This document shows positions 49,849 through 62,730 of a DNA stretch of 64,000 bases, piece after piece (position 1 is the first letter of the stretch; each line of letters opens with the position of its first letter). The position numbers were made by a program, and so were the translations under genes. The DNA lies in NCBI GenBank assembly GCA_001600455.1, contig BCKC01000004.1:3150915-3214914 (forward strand). The letters run 5' to 3'. The notes under the pieces are model-generated. The model saw nothing but the letters and a program-made list of their open reading frames with translations. It was not told where the DNA came from and ran no database searches. The stretch is from Endocalyx cinctus (taxonomy: Eukaryota > Ascomycota > Sordariomycetes > Amphisphaeriales > Apiosporaceae).

Positions 49849-51520
49849 TCAGGGATTGTCAGGGGTATTTACTATTTGGGCTGTTACCAAGTCAATGGTA
49901 CCAGTAATGCCCAGGTAATTACCATTATTATCGAGAGCAATAGCACGTACATACCGTACCGAATCTCGTAATGGATATCCGGTTTCGAAACCTGCTCTTT
50001 CAAAGTAAGTTATGTGCGTTATAACTTCATCTGACGTGTCGCCCCCCAACTATACTTCTGTCAGCGACGTGAATCGGTTAGGGCGGCATAGGATTACGAA
50101 CCAACTCCCATGCGTGAACCTCTGTTGCTCCATTCCAGCTCACGTACACAATTGATTTATCTGCGACTGGATCCTTAGCCGACGCGATGCTTGGGTCCCA
50201 CGGTGGGGAACCCTTCCAGTTCATTTTGTATGCCCGATAAGATCCTCTGCCCTCACTTTCGTTGCTCCAGGTATCAAACTGAACGTCTAGCACGCATTCT
50301 CCATCCGGGGCATATTCCGTAAAGCCTGGGTTCACACCCCAGCCGATTAAAGTATTACCGCTCGGTAGAGAGTAGTAGCTTCCCATCGCGGAGCTATGTA
50401 GCCCCTCCGGATGGAAGTAGTCTTGGACGAGACGAGCTGTCATGGATTCATAATTAAGTTCAATATGCCGTCCCCGGGAACAGTTGCTGGTACAGTTGGA
50501 CGAAATCGTGGTAGCATGGTTGTCAAAGAAAGTTAGCTGGGTTAAAGCTTCGTTCCCGAACCGTGCGTGGTGCTGCCAGCCAAAATCTATTGCTTTGCCA
50601 TCAGATATATCTACGAAATTGTTCTTTTTCCCACCAAGTGTCCAAAGAAGGTCTCCGGTATCTCCGGCGATGTATGATATGGTATGTGTGTGCCGAGAAG
50701 AAATCAGGTAATTCCCTTCGAGTGTCTGGAGAAATAGTTAGCGTGTTTATGCCTAGTTTCGAATGCCCGTAATGGATACCCGATATACCTTCTCGATGCT
50801 ATTAAGGTGAAAGAAGTCCCAGCCTCCACCATCGTCGTCTTTGTAGGGTTGATACGAGTCGGTGAGGTTATAATAGTCTGAAGCGCGCCACATAAAAACA
50901 AGTTCTCCAGTCTCGACGTCGATTTCTTCTAGAATACCATCCATGAGTCTCCCGTTCTCCGGGCCGCCAAACTCGGATAAATTATAGTTATGCACAGTCT
51001 CATACGAGGTAATTAGCACGCTCCCTTCACTCGTTAGTTGGCATTCGTGCATATCGACAGTTGAGTTGACGCCCTTGGTAGTGATGTTATAAGTCAGTTG
51101 ATACGAAGTGTCATAAAACAAACAATTTCCCGAGGCGTGGCCTTCGTGTTCGACACCCTCGAAAAAGATCAGATAATCTTGGTTGTTAAGAGATCCTACC
51201 CGAGCGTTATGCGCGCTTGGCCAGTGAGGATTTGCGTAAACTAAGCTGAGGTCGTCACTCCTGTAAATCATTGGTCCTGCGTGCCCTCCGAGGGGGCTCC
51301 AGAGCCCTAAGAATAGATACGGACTGTCATCGGCTACGTCGGCTTTCCAAGTGTTGATTTGTAGAAGAGGAGACACGATATCGGAGGAGTGATAAGTCTG
51401 GTTAGGATTACGTCCATATTTGCCGCTGTTATAACCCTCGGAGTCCAGTATCAGAGCTGCGTCAGAAGTGACGCATCGCGCAAAGAAAGCAATACAGACG
51501 AAGACACTGGAGAGCTCCAT
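49849..51520 (-). CDS. Arylsulfotransferase-like (ASST family) secreted protein
   Basis: Exons (minus strand) are 51520-50789, 50725-50102 and 50049-49849, giving 518 residues. Introns are 63 and 52 nt. The second uses a GTTCGT donor, fixed because only it joins HAWEL to LGGDTSDEV in frame. The N-terminus (MELSSVFVCIAFFARCVTSDA) is a signal peptide, so the protein is secreted or luminal. The body has the beta-propeller style segments of the fungal arylsulfotransferase family: MDGILEEIDVETGELVFMW, WDFFHLNSIEK, GNYLISSRHTHTISYI, LLWTLGG and WQHHARF. Several N-glycosylation sequons (NQT, NIT, NST, NLT, NCT) fit export. Bacterial ASST moves sulfate between phenols, but the activity of fungal members is largely unknown. 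Enzymatic function is not asserted here. Confidence 0.88.
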
Positions 51521-54500
51521 TGTTAGAAGTCTTGACTTGGTATGAAGACCGACTGCCGTAGCAAGGAAACTTGGTATTTAACTCCACCGCCTAAGTAGAT
51601 AAGTTAGGCGCCTACACATCTACAGAGTATGATGGCAGACAGAAATTCCAATCAAAGATTCATATACTTCCTTTCATAGCTTGGGTAGCAAGTGATCCGT
51701 ATTGAGTTTGTGCGCCTGCCTCGGGGAGCCCAGATAGCGCTGTCCAACCGTACCGGCTGAGGGCATTGTTTTCGGCCATTCATTTTCATATGTTGATACC
51801 ATCTCGGCGGTTACTTCCCATATATTTCGCTTAAGTCCAAATGAGTTGTCACACGTTGCAGTTTGTACCAAGTTTTATCTGATAGACAAGGACCTACCTT
51901 CCAGATGGATTAACGAGGTTAATCGCGGATGTGGCATATAGAAAGCCCACAAGAATATCGACTAATGAGTTATATTTTGAGTTATGCTGGGTTGCTTGCG
52001 TATTTGCAAGTTTAAGATTGATTCCAGGAGAAACATGATGATATCCCACCTTACACGTAGATGGAGAGTCGTCTTAATTGTTATATTTTGCCTTGAACAC
52101 CGGTTATTAATACATTAATACAGTTACACTATAATTTCCGAGTAACAAATAGAATATAAGAATAAAAAAAAAATAAAATAAACAAAAAATAATATTCACA
52201 CGGATAAAACAACAGGACTAAGCTCAGTGAAGTACTGACTATCGAACCTAAACGGGATGACCCTAAATGTGTCGTCCCATCAATTAGGGCTGCTAGGGTG
52301 CCGTTGTTATATGGACACTACATAGTACGCTAGGAATCTGTTGAGCGAGGTGATACTGGGGAGTGAGGGTACAGAAGGATCCAGTCCAGTTGTAATAATT
52401 TTAATATAGTAGTTTATACTCTGTACTACACACTACATAATACATAGATCTACTCCGTACTTCGTACTCAGTCAATTCAGCGTACTTATTGGAGTAGGCA
52501 TGAAATCGATCATTCCACATGATCAATCATCTGACCAGCCCCCCGAGTCCCCGTAGCGTAATAACGTCGAGAGATCCCATGCCACGTACGTCAGCAACCC
52601 TTTTTTAATTTTTGATCTCTCTAAATTGACTTTTTTTTTTTTTTCCTCCCCAGTTAGCGTTGGTAACATATTAGGACACGAAAAAAAAAAGATTCATAAA
52701 TTGAATAATTGCAATTAAAAAACCAAGTTAATTGAATGGTAAAAAAAAAAAATTGATAAGTTTCCACGACAAATAACATATTTTGGTGTGAATTACCCAA
52801 GTCCACTCACTACGTGCTTTCCAGGGACTACAATTACCTATATAAAAAGAGGGACCTGTAATGACGTAGGTGTATTAGTTCATGACGTATTAAGCCGCCC
52901 TCCAGGGCTTCCATTTTTGACATGGCGGTCCTTTTTATGTGCACTTGTCTTCCCACAAAATATCTGAATAAGAAAGACAGAAAGAAAAGAAGAAAAAAAA
53001 AAAGAAAGAAAAAGGGGTAAGACTTTTTACAGAACATATTGACATTGAAACAAAAATAAATAGAAATAAAAAGAATATATGGACAAATCGAATGCTTGTT
53101 ATGCAAATAAGCATCGAGATGATCGGATTCTTGCTTGGTGTCTGTTACTGAATTTAATCAAACGGGGCTGGAGGTCGGCACGAAAGAGGCCAAGTTGACC
53201 AGGTGATAAATTAAATCAGCTCTCTTCTCTCTGTCTTTTTTTTTTTCTTCGCTTCCCCCCCCTTAACCTTGACCGCTTTTATTATCATCGAACTCGATGA
53301 CACCACTCTACATCTCCACTGCCGGGGTAATAGATTCGAAGGCGCCGGCATTCCCATGTTACAAGTACTACACTAAATGTGAGGCAGATCAGATCGATTA
53401 CCTGGACATCGAATTCCCGTTATTTCCAATCAATATTTTTAGTATTTTACCCGAATTTCGTTTGATGAAGTACATTTTGGAACAGCCTAACTAAAGCATA
53501 GGGTTGCCACTTTCTGGGTTTTAATTGAGTTAAACCGTATTCGCTTCCGTATTAGGGAACTGTCAAGTTAAAATTTCAAGGCTGTTTAAATGAGCAGTCC
53601 CAGTATTTAGACCAGATCCAAAATTTTCAAGAAAGGTCATCCCGCATTACAGGAAAACTGGCGGGGCAAAACATCCAGATATTCCATCATATAACAACAC
53701 TTCTTGGGATTATATATGTGATAAACTTATATACGTATGTATATATAGATAGTATATATAGATAGTATATATATTTGCAAATATAAAAAATAACATAGCA
53801 TATATATAGATAGAATAGAATATAATACCCAAAACCTTGGTCAGAAATAATTGGGAACGTATTAAGTACAAGTAAAATAAAATAATAATCATAAGGACTA
53901 CAATAGGGTGTATATGAGAGCCTAGAGGTGTAACTTATTGCCTACGGTAACTATTAAAAGTTAGTCGGAACTACTTAAAAAGGTGAAGGTGACTGTGAAA
54001 TGTTTACTACAGTATCTACCTGGGCTGCCTGGGCTGCCTGGTAGTATATTATACCTACCATTGTACGTATAAGTGGGATTATGTTTGTTATACTCCATAC
54101 ATATCTTGGAGATGAATCGATGATGTATGAGATATCTACATATGGATATACGTACATATGGATGGATACTACCTATGTAGTATGTATATGTAAGATTGCG
54201 ATGTACCCTGTACTCCACGACTCCATTTGGACAGATATTCCGTACGGGTACCTTAAGTACCTCAAGTACCTCAAGTACTTACTAGGTATTATTCCACATT
54301 ATTTCTAGGTATTTTATATTGCATAAAATTCCCTAAGTTGGGTCCAAACCAATCCGTAGCGCTACTTTAGATGCAGAATAGGTACTAAATAACAACCCCC
54401 CCCCCCCCTTCGTTCTATTTCTGTCGGTTCTATTTACTGTTCTATACCAAAAAAAAAAAAAAAAAAAAGTACAAGAGTATTTAGAAATGCTACTCGAGAA

Positions 54501-55159
54501 TTTGATGGACGTTCCGTGCCATTTACTACCATCTCTTCATTTAGTATAATTTATTTTTTAATACCGTTTTCATTCTTATTTTATTCTTTAATTTATATCT
54601 ATTTTTCATTCTTATTTTATTTTTTTTATGAATATGAGAAGTTGAGTTACGCGGGAAATGTTTCATATTAAGTTTCGTTCGTAAGTTCAACCGAATAATA
54701 CATAAGTATTCTTTTTTTTTTTTTACCTGTCGTCGCGTTTGAAGAGCCTCTCACTTTCACTTCTCATAGAAAAGTCTTTCTTACCGTAATGTTTATTTTT
54801 TTCCGGCACTGTCTGACGTAGTAACCTCCAAACTTGAAGCCTTGTCATGGATATCCACAGCGGCAGCAGACTTGAATGGGTCCCCCAATTGTATACTACA
54901 CACTCTCTCTAGTGCCACTTTTATCCACTTCACCACATATTCCCTATTCACTTTCGTCGTCAGATTGCGCCTAGAATTCCCTAGTCCTCACATAACATCT
55001 TATCAACCCATTCAAATCACTCGACGAAATAGTCTTTCATCGGATGCCGACCTCACGAGTCTTTCCCCTGATTTGTCTTCGACATTGTTCCTATGGGGAC
55101 CTCTTTACGAGGAATGCTAGCCCCCTAATTGTTCATATCCTAAAATCTTCAAACGAACT
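51521..55159. other. Divergent intergenic region upstream of arylsulfotransferase-like gene and hybrid kinase
   Basis: This is 3.6 kb of AT-rich DNA. It contains TATATAGATAG direct repeats near 53740-53775, AAGTACCTC repeats near 54252-54280, a C13 tract near 54398-54410, an A18 tract near 54450-54468 and a duplicated TTTTTCATTCTTATTTTATT motif near 54565 and 54602. A 65-codon open frame at 51674-51871 (minus) looks partly protein-like but lacks an ATG and a usable splice acceptor. The last 400 bp are the CT-rich kinase leader. Confidence 0.5.
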
Positions 55160-55196
55160 ATGCAACACTCATCAATTCCCGACCCGATTGGACTGA
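54847..55196 (+). promoter_or_regulatory. Cluster of ATG uORFs in the kinase leader
   Basis: Three ATG-initiated short frames precede the kinase start: 54847-54912 (21 codons), 55044-55196 (50 codons, overlapping the kinase ATG in another frame) and 55092-55127 (11 codons). If these lie in the mRNA, ribosomes would have to leak past or reinitiate. The transcription start is unknown and a leader intron could remove some of them. Confidence 0.4.
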
Positions 55197-58100
55197 CTTC
55201 AGATTCCATGCACGACCTTGCGAGCGCATCTCACATATCTGCCTCTATATCGCCAAAACTGACTTCTCTCGTTGCCGACAGTAACATCGATCTACGTCGT
55301 GGTGATTTCGACAAGGTCACTCCCGAAGAATCTTCGTACGGAAAACATCACACACGTGTCGACGATGAATCACGATACGATTCCACGGTTTTCACGCCGA
55401 GTTCAAATAGAAAAGTTAAGGAGGTCACTATTGCTCAGGGCTCACCTGAAATTATAGGGAAGCGGAATAGCATCCACGAATATCATGTGAGGCTGGCGCA
55501 GAAGATGGAGCGCCATGACCCGCCAGGAGCAAGTCAACCTTTGGAAAATACGTTTAAGACGCGCATATTACCCATCCAAGAAGACCCGGGCTCGCCGCCT
55601 ACGCAAGGATACGATCTTCCAACCACGTCGACGGAATCGAATCGAACTATCCGAGGTGTCTTCACTCCAAATGCCGCCAGAACGCCGTCTTACCCTTTTC
55701 CGCGCATGTCTACGCCTGGTTTTCGACCCTCCAATTTGCATAGTGTTTTGAGTCAACAGTCGCATTCAGGCGTTGCAAACTCGACGGGGACGCATTTTGG
55801 TGGGTTTCCGTTGCATGACCAGATGAGGTCGGACCCGTCGACTCCGGCATCTATTATGACTTTTCAACCTCCCGAGGCAACCCCTCATCCCGAGAGCTTC
55901 GATTTTCCTACACCTAATTTGTATAATATTTCTTTGATGCTAGCAGCGGAACCCGGATTGGACGCCTGGTGGAATAATGTCGTCCAAATTATGGTGGACG
56001 CTTATAAGGCGGATAGGTTAACCCTGTCTGTACCTGCCGACTCCACGGATATCGATAATGTGCCGTGGGGCCAGAAAGCCACTTACAATGCCCATGAAGG
56101 AGACGATCTTAGTATGGGTTATATCGGCAGAGGAAGCAGCCCGTTCACCAGTGCACCGGATGATCGGTCCGAACTCTCCCTAGATGTAGACTTGCCACAG
56201 AAAACTGAACATCCTCGTAGACCAGGAATTCAGAGTCGTCATTCTTTTACTACCTACGAGGAAAGGAAGGAGGTTCAAAAGGGACACGCTGGTGAACAAG
56301 TACAACACGGATTGAAGAGGCCTGGGCTCATTTCAAGAAGTAAAACTTATTATTCCGGTGTTAACCGACCCGGCCCCGCGCCACACAAGCCGGAGCTTAA
56401 TCAGCAAGCTCTCGAAGAACACGACGCCGCCGTCGAAGAGCAGTCTTCTCTACCATCTTGGGATGCCGCCGTTGACGCCGGCAGAGAAGCGAAAGGAAGG
56501 GTGCTTCCGGTGTTACAAGGTTTGGATCTGGAAGCGGATCCATTGATCGATCACAACGGTATCACCAGAGTTATAGAACGAGGAAAAGTAATTGCTTTAA
56601 CTCGATCTTATCCTTACCTTGATATCAAAAATACCGATGCGCAAAAATCGAAGCATAATAGAGGCACCTCGCAGGACGCAAAAGGACACAGAAAGGTGAT
56701 CAAGTCGGAGTCTGGGACAAACTTGTCTTCACTTCTAGCCAACGCAAGCTTGCCGGGATCTATGAATCAAAATAAGAAATCCATTGGTGTGGATAAGTCC
56801 AAACTTTCAAGCCTTTTCTCTGTTATCGATACCGAGCCACCAAGGCCTCAGTTACCGAAGTACGAGGAGTACGAACAAGCGCCGCCTTCACCGTGGTCTC
56901 AGTCCCCCGCTCCTTCCCCGGCGATCCGAACTGACACGGCGGAAAATCCTTTTTTCACGGATGCCATGGTCGACGAGGACTCGTTTAATCCTGGTCCCAG
57001 TCCACACGATTATACCGATATTCAACCCCCCGAAACGATAGGGGTAGATAATTCCTGGACTGTTCTTCACATACCATTAAATCACCCCCTACTGTCAAAA
57101 CCGACTCAGGGGTTCAAGCTTGACGAGTCCATACTAGAGCAGAAGTCCAATTTGCGTAACTCGAAGGGTGATATTCCGACTCCTAGACGATCGCCCTCCC
57201 AAGAATCAGAGCAGAAGAGCCGCCAGGCACCTATTGCAATCCTTTCCATTTTAAGTCCCGTAATTCCCTATCCGTCAAATCTCCGCCACTCGCTTGAACA
57301 CTTAGCACCTCATCTTGCAACTACTTTTTCTCTCTGCCGTCATTACTCCAATCTCGAGACAGAAGTGGCGGGACTTCAACGAAAACGTCCAGCTACATCG
57401 GCTACGGGATTCGGTGCCGTGGATCTGGATGGAAGACCCATAGGAGACCCGACTTTACTTGCTCATCTCAACTATCCGCCCTCGGACGATGTTTCTCATA
57501 TTTCTATTGCTGGAAGTATCACTAGTCCCAGCGACTATTCTGCACCGGCACGCAGTAATACTAATTCTCCAGCTGGAACCCCAGGTTGGGATTCGGGGCC
57601 ACTTGGGTTGGTAGCCGAGAGACGCGCTGCAGGAACGAGCCCGGCCCAGGCTGGCGGCGATAGTTATTTCAATGTAGTTCCAAGGAGCGGAACTCTCGCA
57701 GCCGATGTATCGCCTGGCCCTTCAATACGACCTCCCCGAAGCGTTAGAGATAACAGCTCTAGTGCTAGCAGACAGCGCAGACTTTCGAGTAATCTACGCT
57801 CTTCCCAACACGAACCGGTTTCGTTCCCTAAAGACGAGGAAGCGCTAGAGGGTAGCAAAAATAATTCCAGGGATAACGTGTCTAGCTCTGCATCTCAACA
57901 TCGGCCAATATCTATGGATGCCATAGATTTGATTAGTGGTGGGGAAGAGGCGCGTTCTACGCAGGAAATCGATGGTCAAGTCCAAAAAGCGCCTCGCAGC
58001 GAACCTAAAGATGCTAGCCGCAAACACGCCAAATTACATTCGTACGGAGCCGAATTTGCGGCTACCTTTCAATCCTTGCCACCGAGTGCCTCTTTACATA

Positions 58101-61100
58101 CACAACCAACTATTTCTGCGCCATCTCGCCCAGGATCTGGTCCTGGTCCGCAAGTTAATATGCGCTCTCCGACTGCCCGATTGAAAGATCTAATGCTTGA
58201 TACCCTTCCAGCACAGGTTTTTGTGGCATGGCCGATAACAGGTGAGATCCTCTGGGTTAACAGTCGATACTTGTCATACCGAGGCCAGACTCCTTCGGAT
58301 TTGGTTGCGGACCCTTGGAAGAGTTTTCATCCTGAAGACATCGACGAGTACTTACGAGCGTGGTCACACTCTCTTCGTACGGGCGAGCCATTTGCTCACA
58401 TTGTCCGGCTACTTCGCTTTGACGGTACTTACCGCTGGCACCAGGCCCGTGCGGTGGCTTCACGTAACAAGCGTGGGGTAGTTGTTCAATTTATTGGTTC
58501 ATATATGGACATACATGATCAGATGGTGGCCGAAGCCAGGGCACGCCGTAAACAAGAGATCGAAGACTCGGAAGCGAAACACCGACTACTAGCGAATTTA
58601 ATACCCCAGATCATATTTACCGCAACGGAAAATGAGGGTATCACATTTACGAATGATCAGTGGCTGGCTTATACCGGGCAAACCGACGACGGTGCATTAG
58701 GGCTTGGCTTCATGGATTATGTTCATCCGGACGACTTGGCAAAGTGCCGATTGCCACTGGATGATTCGCTAAGAACCGCGTCAAGCAACGACCGAAAGGA
58801 CAGCACTCCTTCGTCTTCGTCCTCTACGATCTTACCGGCACTTTTTAGTTCTCTGCGCACCCCCAAGGAAACATACCATACTGATGACTCTAACACGGTG
58901 TCAGCGGATGATGTCCCTGCGGCAGACATCCGGGAGCTTGCCAAGAAAGGCATTATCAAGATATCTACGGACAGTAATGGTCGACTGTCGTATACGACCG
59001 AAGTACGACTGAAATCTAAGACGGGTGAATATCGCTGGCACTTAATTCGATGTGTAGAGATCAATGCTCCGGAATTTGGCAACACTACCAGTTCGAGTTC
59101 CTATTTTGGAACTGCCACTGACATAAATGATCACAAATTACTCGAGGGGAAGCTCAAAGAAGCGATGGAGTCGAAGGGTAGATTTTTAAGCAACATGTCC
59201 CACGAAATTCGAACGCCACTTATCGGGATTTCGGGCATGGTTAGCTTTCTTCAAGACACGGCGCTCAACGAGGAGCAACGAGACTACACCAACACAATTC
59301 AAACTAGTTCGAATAGTCTCCTTATGATTATCAACGATATACTGGACCTTTCAAAGGTGGACGCTGGGATGATGAAACTCAATTTCGAATGGTTCCACAC
59401 TAGGTCTTTGATTGAGGACGTCAACGAATTGGTCTCGACAATGGCAATCGCAAAGCGCCTCGAGCTCAACTACATCGTTGAAAAGGACGTTCCCTCGTGG
59501 GTCAAGGGTGACAAAATACGGATACGCCAAGTCCTCCTGAACGTGATTGGGAATGCCATCAAATTCACCTCCGAAGGCGAAGTGTTCAGCCAGTGCAGAG
59601 TATTTTCGAACACGTCGGAGCTCGGCGAGAATGAAATTATGCTCGAGTTTTCTGTGACAGACACGGGGCGAGGCTTTACCAAAGAAGAAGCCGAACTGAT
59701 CTTCAAACCCTTTAGTCAGATCGATGGTAGTAGCACCCGGCAGCATGGTGGTAGCGGTTTGGGACTCGTCATTTCTAGACAGCTTGTCGAACTTCACGGC
59801 GGCAAGATGGAGGGAACTGCAGTTCCTGGACAAGGTTCGACATTTACGTTTACGGCCAGGTTTGGATTGCCAAGCTCAACTGATCACCCAACTGCTACAA
59901 ATACCCCTCCGTTGATGGCGTCGATGCGAACACCGCTTGAAGATAAGGCAATGCTCAATATCCGGCCGCTTGTCCTACAGAAAACGATGGAACAGTCATT
60001 GAACGCTAGTCCGGGTTCAGATGTTAGTCTTGTCTCTCCTGAGCTAACGTCATCTGCTAGCTCCGATCCTTCTGTACGCTCAGGTCGCACACACCACACC
60101 GCTCGGTCGTCAGCCTCGTCTGTAAACGTGAATATGGGTCTCGTCCACTTCAGCGAAGCAGCGAAAGCTAGTGGTCAAGATCTCTCTCAAATGAAACTGG
60201 AAATGCCTAGCGGGAAACGATCGCCTAATATCGTACCTGGTCTAAGCGGGAATGGTTCCGGCATTAATCCTCGACAAATGCGCCCACCTATTTATTCCAT
60301 TCTCATAATCTGTCCCCGAGAACACAGCAGAGCAGCGACTACCAAGCACATTGAAACAACGCTGCCGAAGGATGTGCCTCATCAAATTACTGCCGTGTCC
60401 ACCGTGGCGGAGGCTCAGAAACTGATAGGCGGACATGAATCAGTGACATTTACTCATATTGTTCTCAATCTTTCGGAAGCAGAGGAGATTGTCGGCATGA
60501 TTGATCAAATCGTAACTTCTTCCGGAGGAGGAACGTGTGTTCTAGTACTTACGGATTCAGTACAAAGACAAGCCGTCCTGAAGTTGGCTTCGGATGCCGT
60601 CCACCAGCAGCTTCTAGTGGACAGGCGCGTCATATTCGTTTACAAACCCGTGAAACCCTCTCGATTTGCTATTATCTTTGATCCTGCAAATGAACGAGAT
60701 TTGAGCGTTGACCTGAACCGTTCGAATGCCGCCCAGATCGTTGAAACTCAGAGGCAGAGTTATTTAGAGGTTGAGAAACGAATTGGAAACAAGGGCTACC
60801 ACGTCCTCCTCGTCGAAGACAATCCTGTCAATCAAAAAGTTTTGGTGCGGTTTCTCAAGAAAGTGGGCGTTCAAGCGGAGATAGCGACAGACGGTGTAGA
60901 AGCTACCCAAACTGTGTTTAGTCACCCTCCTAATTATTATTCCTTAATACTGGTAAGTTGCCATATATCGTTTCATGTCTGACATACACAGCTTACTAAC
61001 TGAATATTAGTGTGATCTACATATGCCTCGCAAGGACGGTTACCAAACTTGTCGCGAGATTCGAAAATGGGAAGAAACAAACCACTACCCGAAAATACCT

Positions 61101-61229
61101 ATTATTGCACTCTCGGCCAATGTCATGTCCGACGTTCAGGAGAAGTGCGTCGCAGCTGGCTTTGACAACTACGTAACAAAGCCCGTTGATTTCGTTGATT
61201 TAAGTACTGCTATGTCCCAATATTTCTAG
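55160..61229 (+). CDS. Hybrid sensor histidine kinase (PAS-PAS-HisKA-HATPase-receiver)
   Basis: Exons are 55160-60952 and 61011-61229, giving 2003 residues. The 58-nt intron has a textbook TTACTAAC branch. It is a multistep phosphorelay sensor that would pass phosphate via an HPt protein to response regulators. A long N-terminal region contains split segments (LDAWWNNVVQIMVDAYKADR, WGQKATYN, WTVLHIPLNHPLL near 630-650) that look like a divergent GAF domain with disordered inserts. PAS domains follow at about 1008-1121 and 1141-1327. The H-box is NMSHEIRTP with phospho-His1348. The N-box is near 1464, G1 DTGRGF near 1501 and G2 GGSGLGLVIS near 1530. A receiver-like segment without acceptor Asp lies at about 1710-1844. 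The true receiver is about 1880-2003, with Glu1886/Asp1887, acceptor Asp1933 and Lys1988. No membrane helix is seen, so it is probably cytosolic. The HHK group is not assigned. Confidence 0.95.
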
Positions 61230-62270
61230 ACTATCCTAGAGGGCTACGGACAAAGAATTATTAGCTGGTGGGAAAGGTCGGTCCACTGCATTTACGGCGT
61301 TTTTGGAGTACGAAGCTAAAGGCTTCGTTGGACTATCGGCATTATCAACTCATCAAAGTTGAACTTACGGTCTGTATTTTTTGTTGAACATTTGCATGTA
61401 ACATGACCATGAACTGGGAAGGAGTAGGGTAAGGCACAAGGGATATGAAATGGATTCAGACTCTACTCGGAATAATTATTACGAGTGCGAGTAAATAAAC
61501 ATTGGATGAGTATTTTCTATCATCCTTCATCACGTTACCACACTCCGCACACCGAATAAAAAAGCTTCGGAACTTGACATAGGTAGAATTTATCGGGGGT
61601 ATCATTATGCTTTGCTACAGAGTGTTCTGATCAATGGAGTTTTAAGGCTTTTCCGGGCATTTGTTATTGTTGTATCTAACCTCGATTGCGTTAGAGCGAG
61701 CTTGATGCCCTGATCCGAAATATTGACTTTACCAATCCTAAATTTACAACGATTTCGCCTCTTCGTTCACGTCATGTCCATATGATATCCGTCCCCTTTA
61801 GACAGTGTTTCCAGTAAGGGACCGCCGGCATCTAACGCTTCGGTATCGGAAGCAGTGGACTTGCAGGCCTTACCACTATGGACAGATTATAGAAACCATG
61901 ATAATTATTCTTGGGGGATAGAAATTGATTGAATCCAAGGTTGAGTTACTATTGGGGTATACATAAGACCCCTCGAGAGGAATAAGGTCGTTACCAAGAG
62001 GCTTCTACACCTGAGGCTTCCACGCCTGAAATGATTGTCGAGGTTTGTTTTCTTCAAACCATATTACTCAATCCTCCTAATCTGATCTGTATTTACTCCA
62101 AACACCTCCGTCCGAGTATAAAGATTTATTTTCCCCCGTGCCAAGAAAGGGTCGTACTAGCATATCTCTACACGTATGAGACTCCTATATGAAATATACA
62201 GTTAATATAATATACATAATGATCTAGATTTTCCGAGTAGTCTACTTTTGAGGCACTTGTTTGTGAGCAG

Positions 62271-62320
62271 GCCGTGCTGTTGGCTTGTCATCCGGGAGGT
62301 AGCAAGATCGAAACAGCTTG
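62271..62320 (+). other. Possible tRNA 3'-half remnant (initiator-Met-like T-arm)
   Basis: The stretch CATCCGGGAGGTAGCAAGATCGAAAC resembles an anticodon-arm end, variable loop and T-arm. GATCGAAAC is the form of T-loop typical of eukaryotic initiator tRNA. The T-stem GCAAG can pair with CTTG two bases further on than normal. No complete acceptor stem or clean D-arm is visible, so it is at best a degenerate copy. Confidence 0.25.
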
Positions 62321-62730
62321 TTGGACTATAGCAGGACACAATAAATCTGTTGCCTTTACAAGATCAGTCTATATAGTTTAATATCGATCCCGAGTGACCT
62401 TGAATTCCAGCCGAGGGGATTTGAGAACTCAGTTGATGTACCCTAACTGCCTCCTGAAATTATAAAGTAGCTGATCCGATACGATGATTATTCTACGCTT
62501 GATAGCCTTATATACGTCTACATAATACACCTGATATGAATGCGTTTGATTTTTCGTGTCTTATATATAAACGATAAGACAAATCCGAATAAAAATTTAT
62601 TTATTCTTCTTACCCAGCATATGTTTCTCCTAGAATAGGTGATACCGCTCGATATGCTGTCTGAGGATAAGCCCTACATCAGAAATCGAGTACCAATATA
62701 CCACCAGTGCTCCTTCCTTCCCTCTCCTTA

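Noticed and set aside
51674..51871. 65-codon minus-strand frame upstream of the arylsulfotransferase-like gene
   Set aside because: It is partly protein-like (for example NIWEVTAEMVSTYENEWP) but starts without ATG. A TAA lies immediately upstream and no AG acceptor gives an in-frame exon. At best it is a decayed fragment.
53297..53494. 65-codon plus-strand frame with ATG
   Set aside because: No recognisable family, no splice partners, and AT-rich surroundings. Length is within chance expectation.
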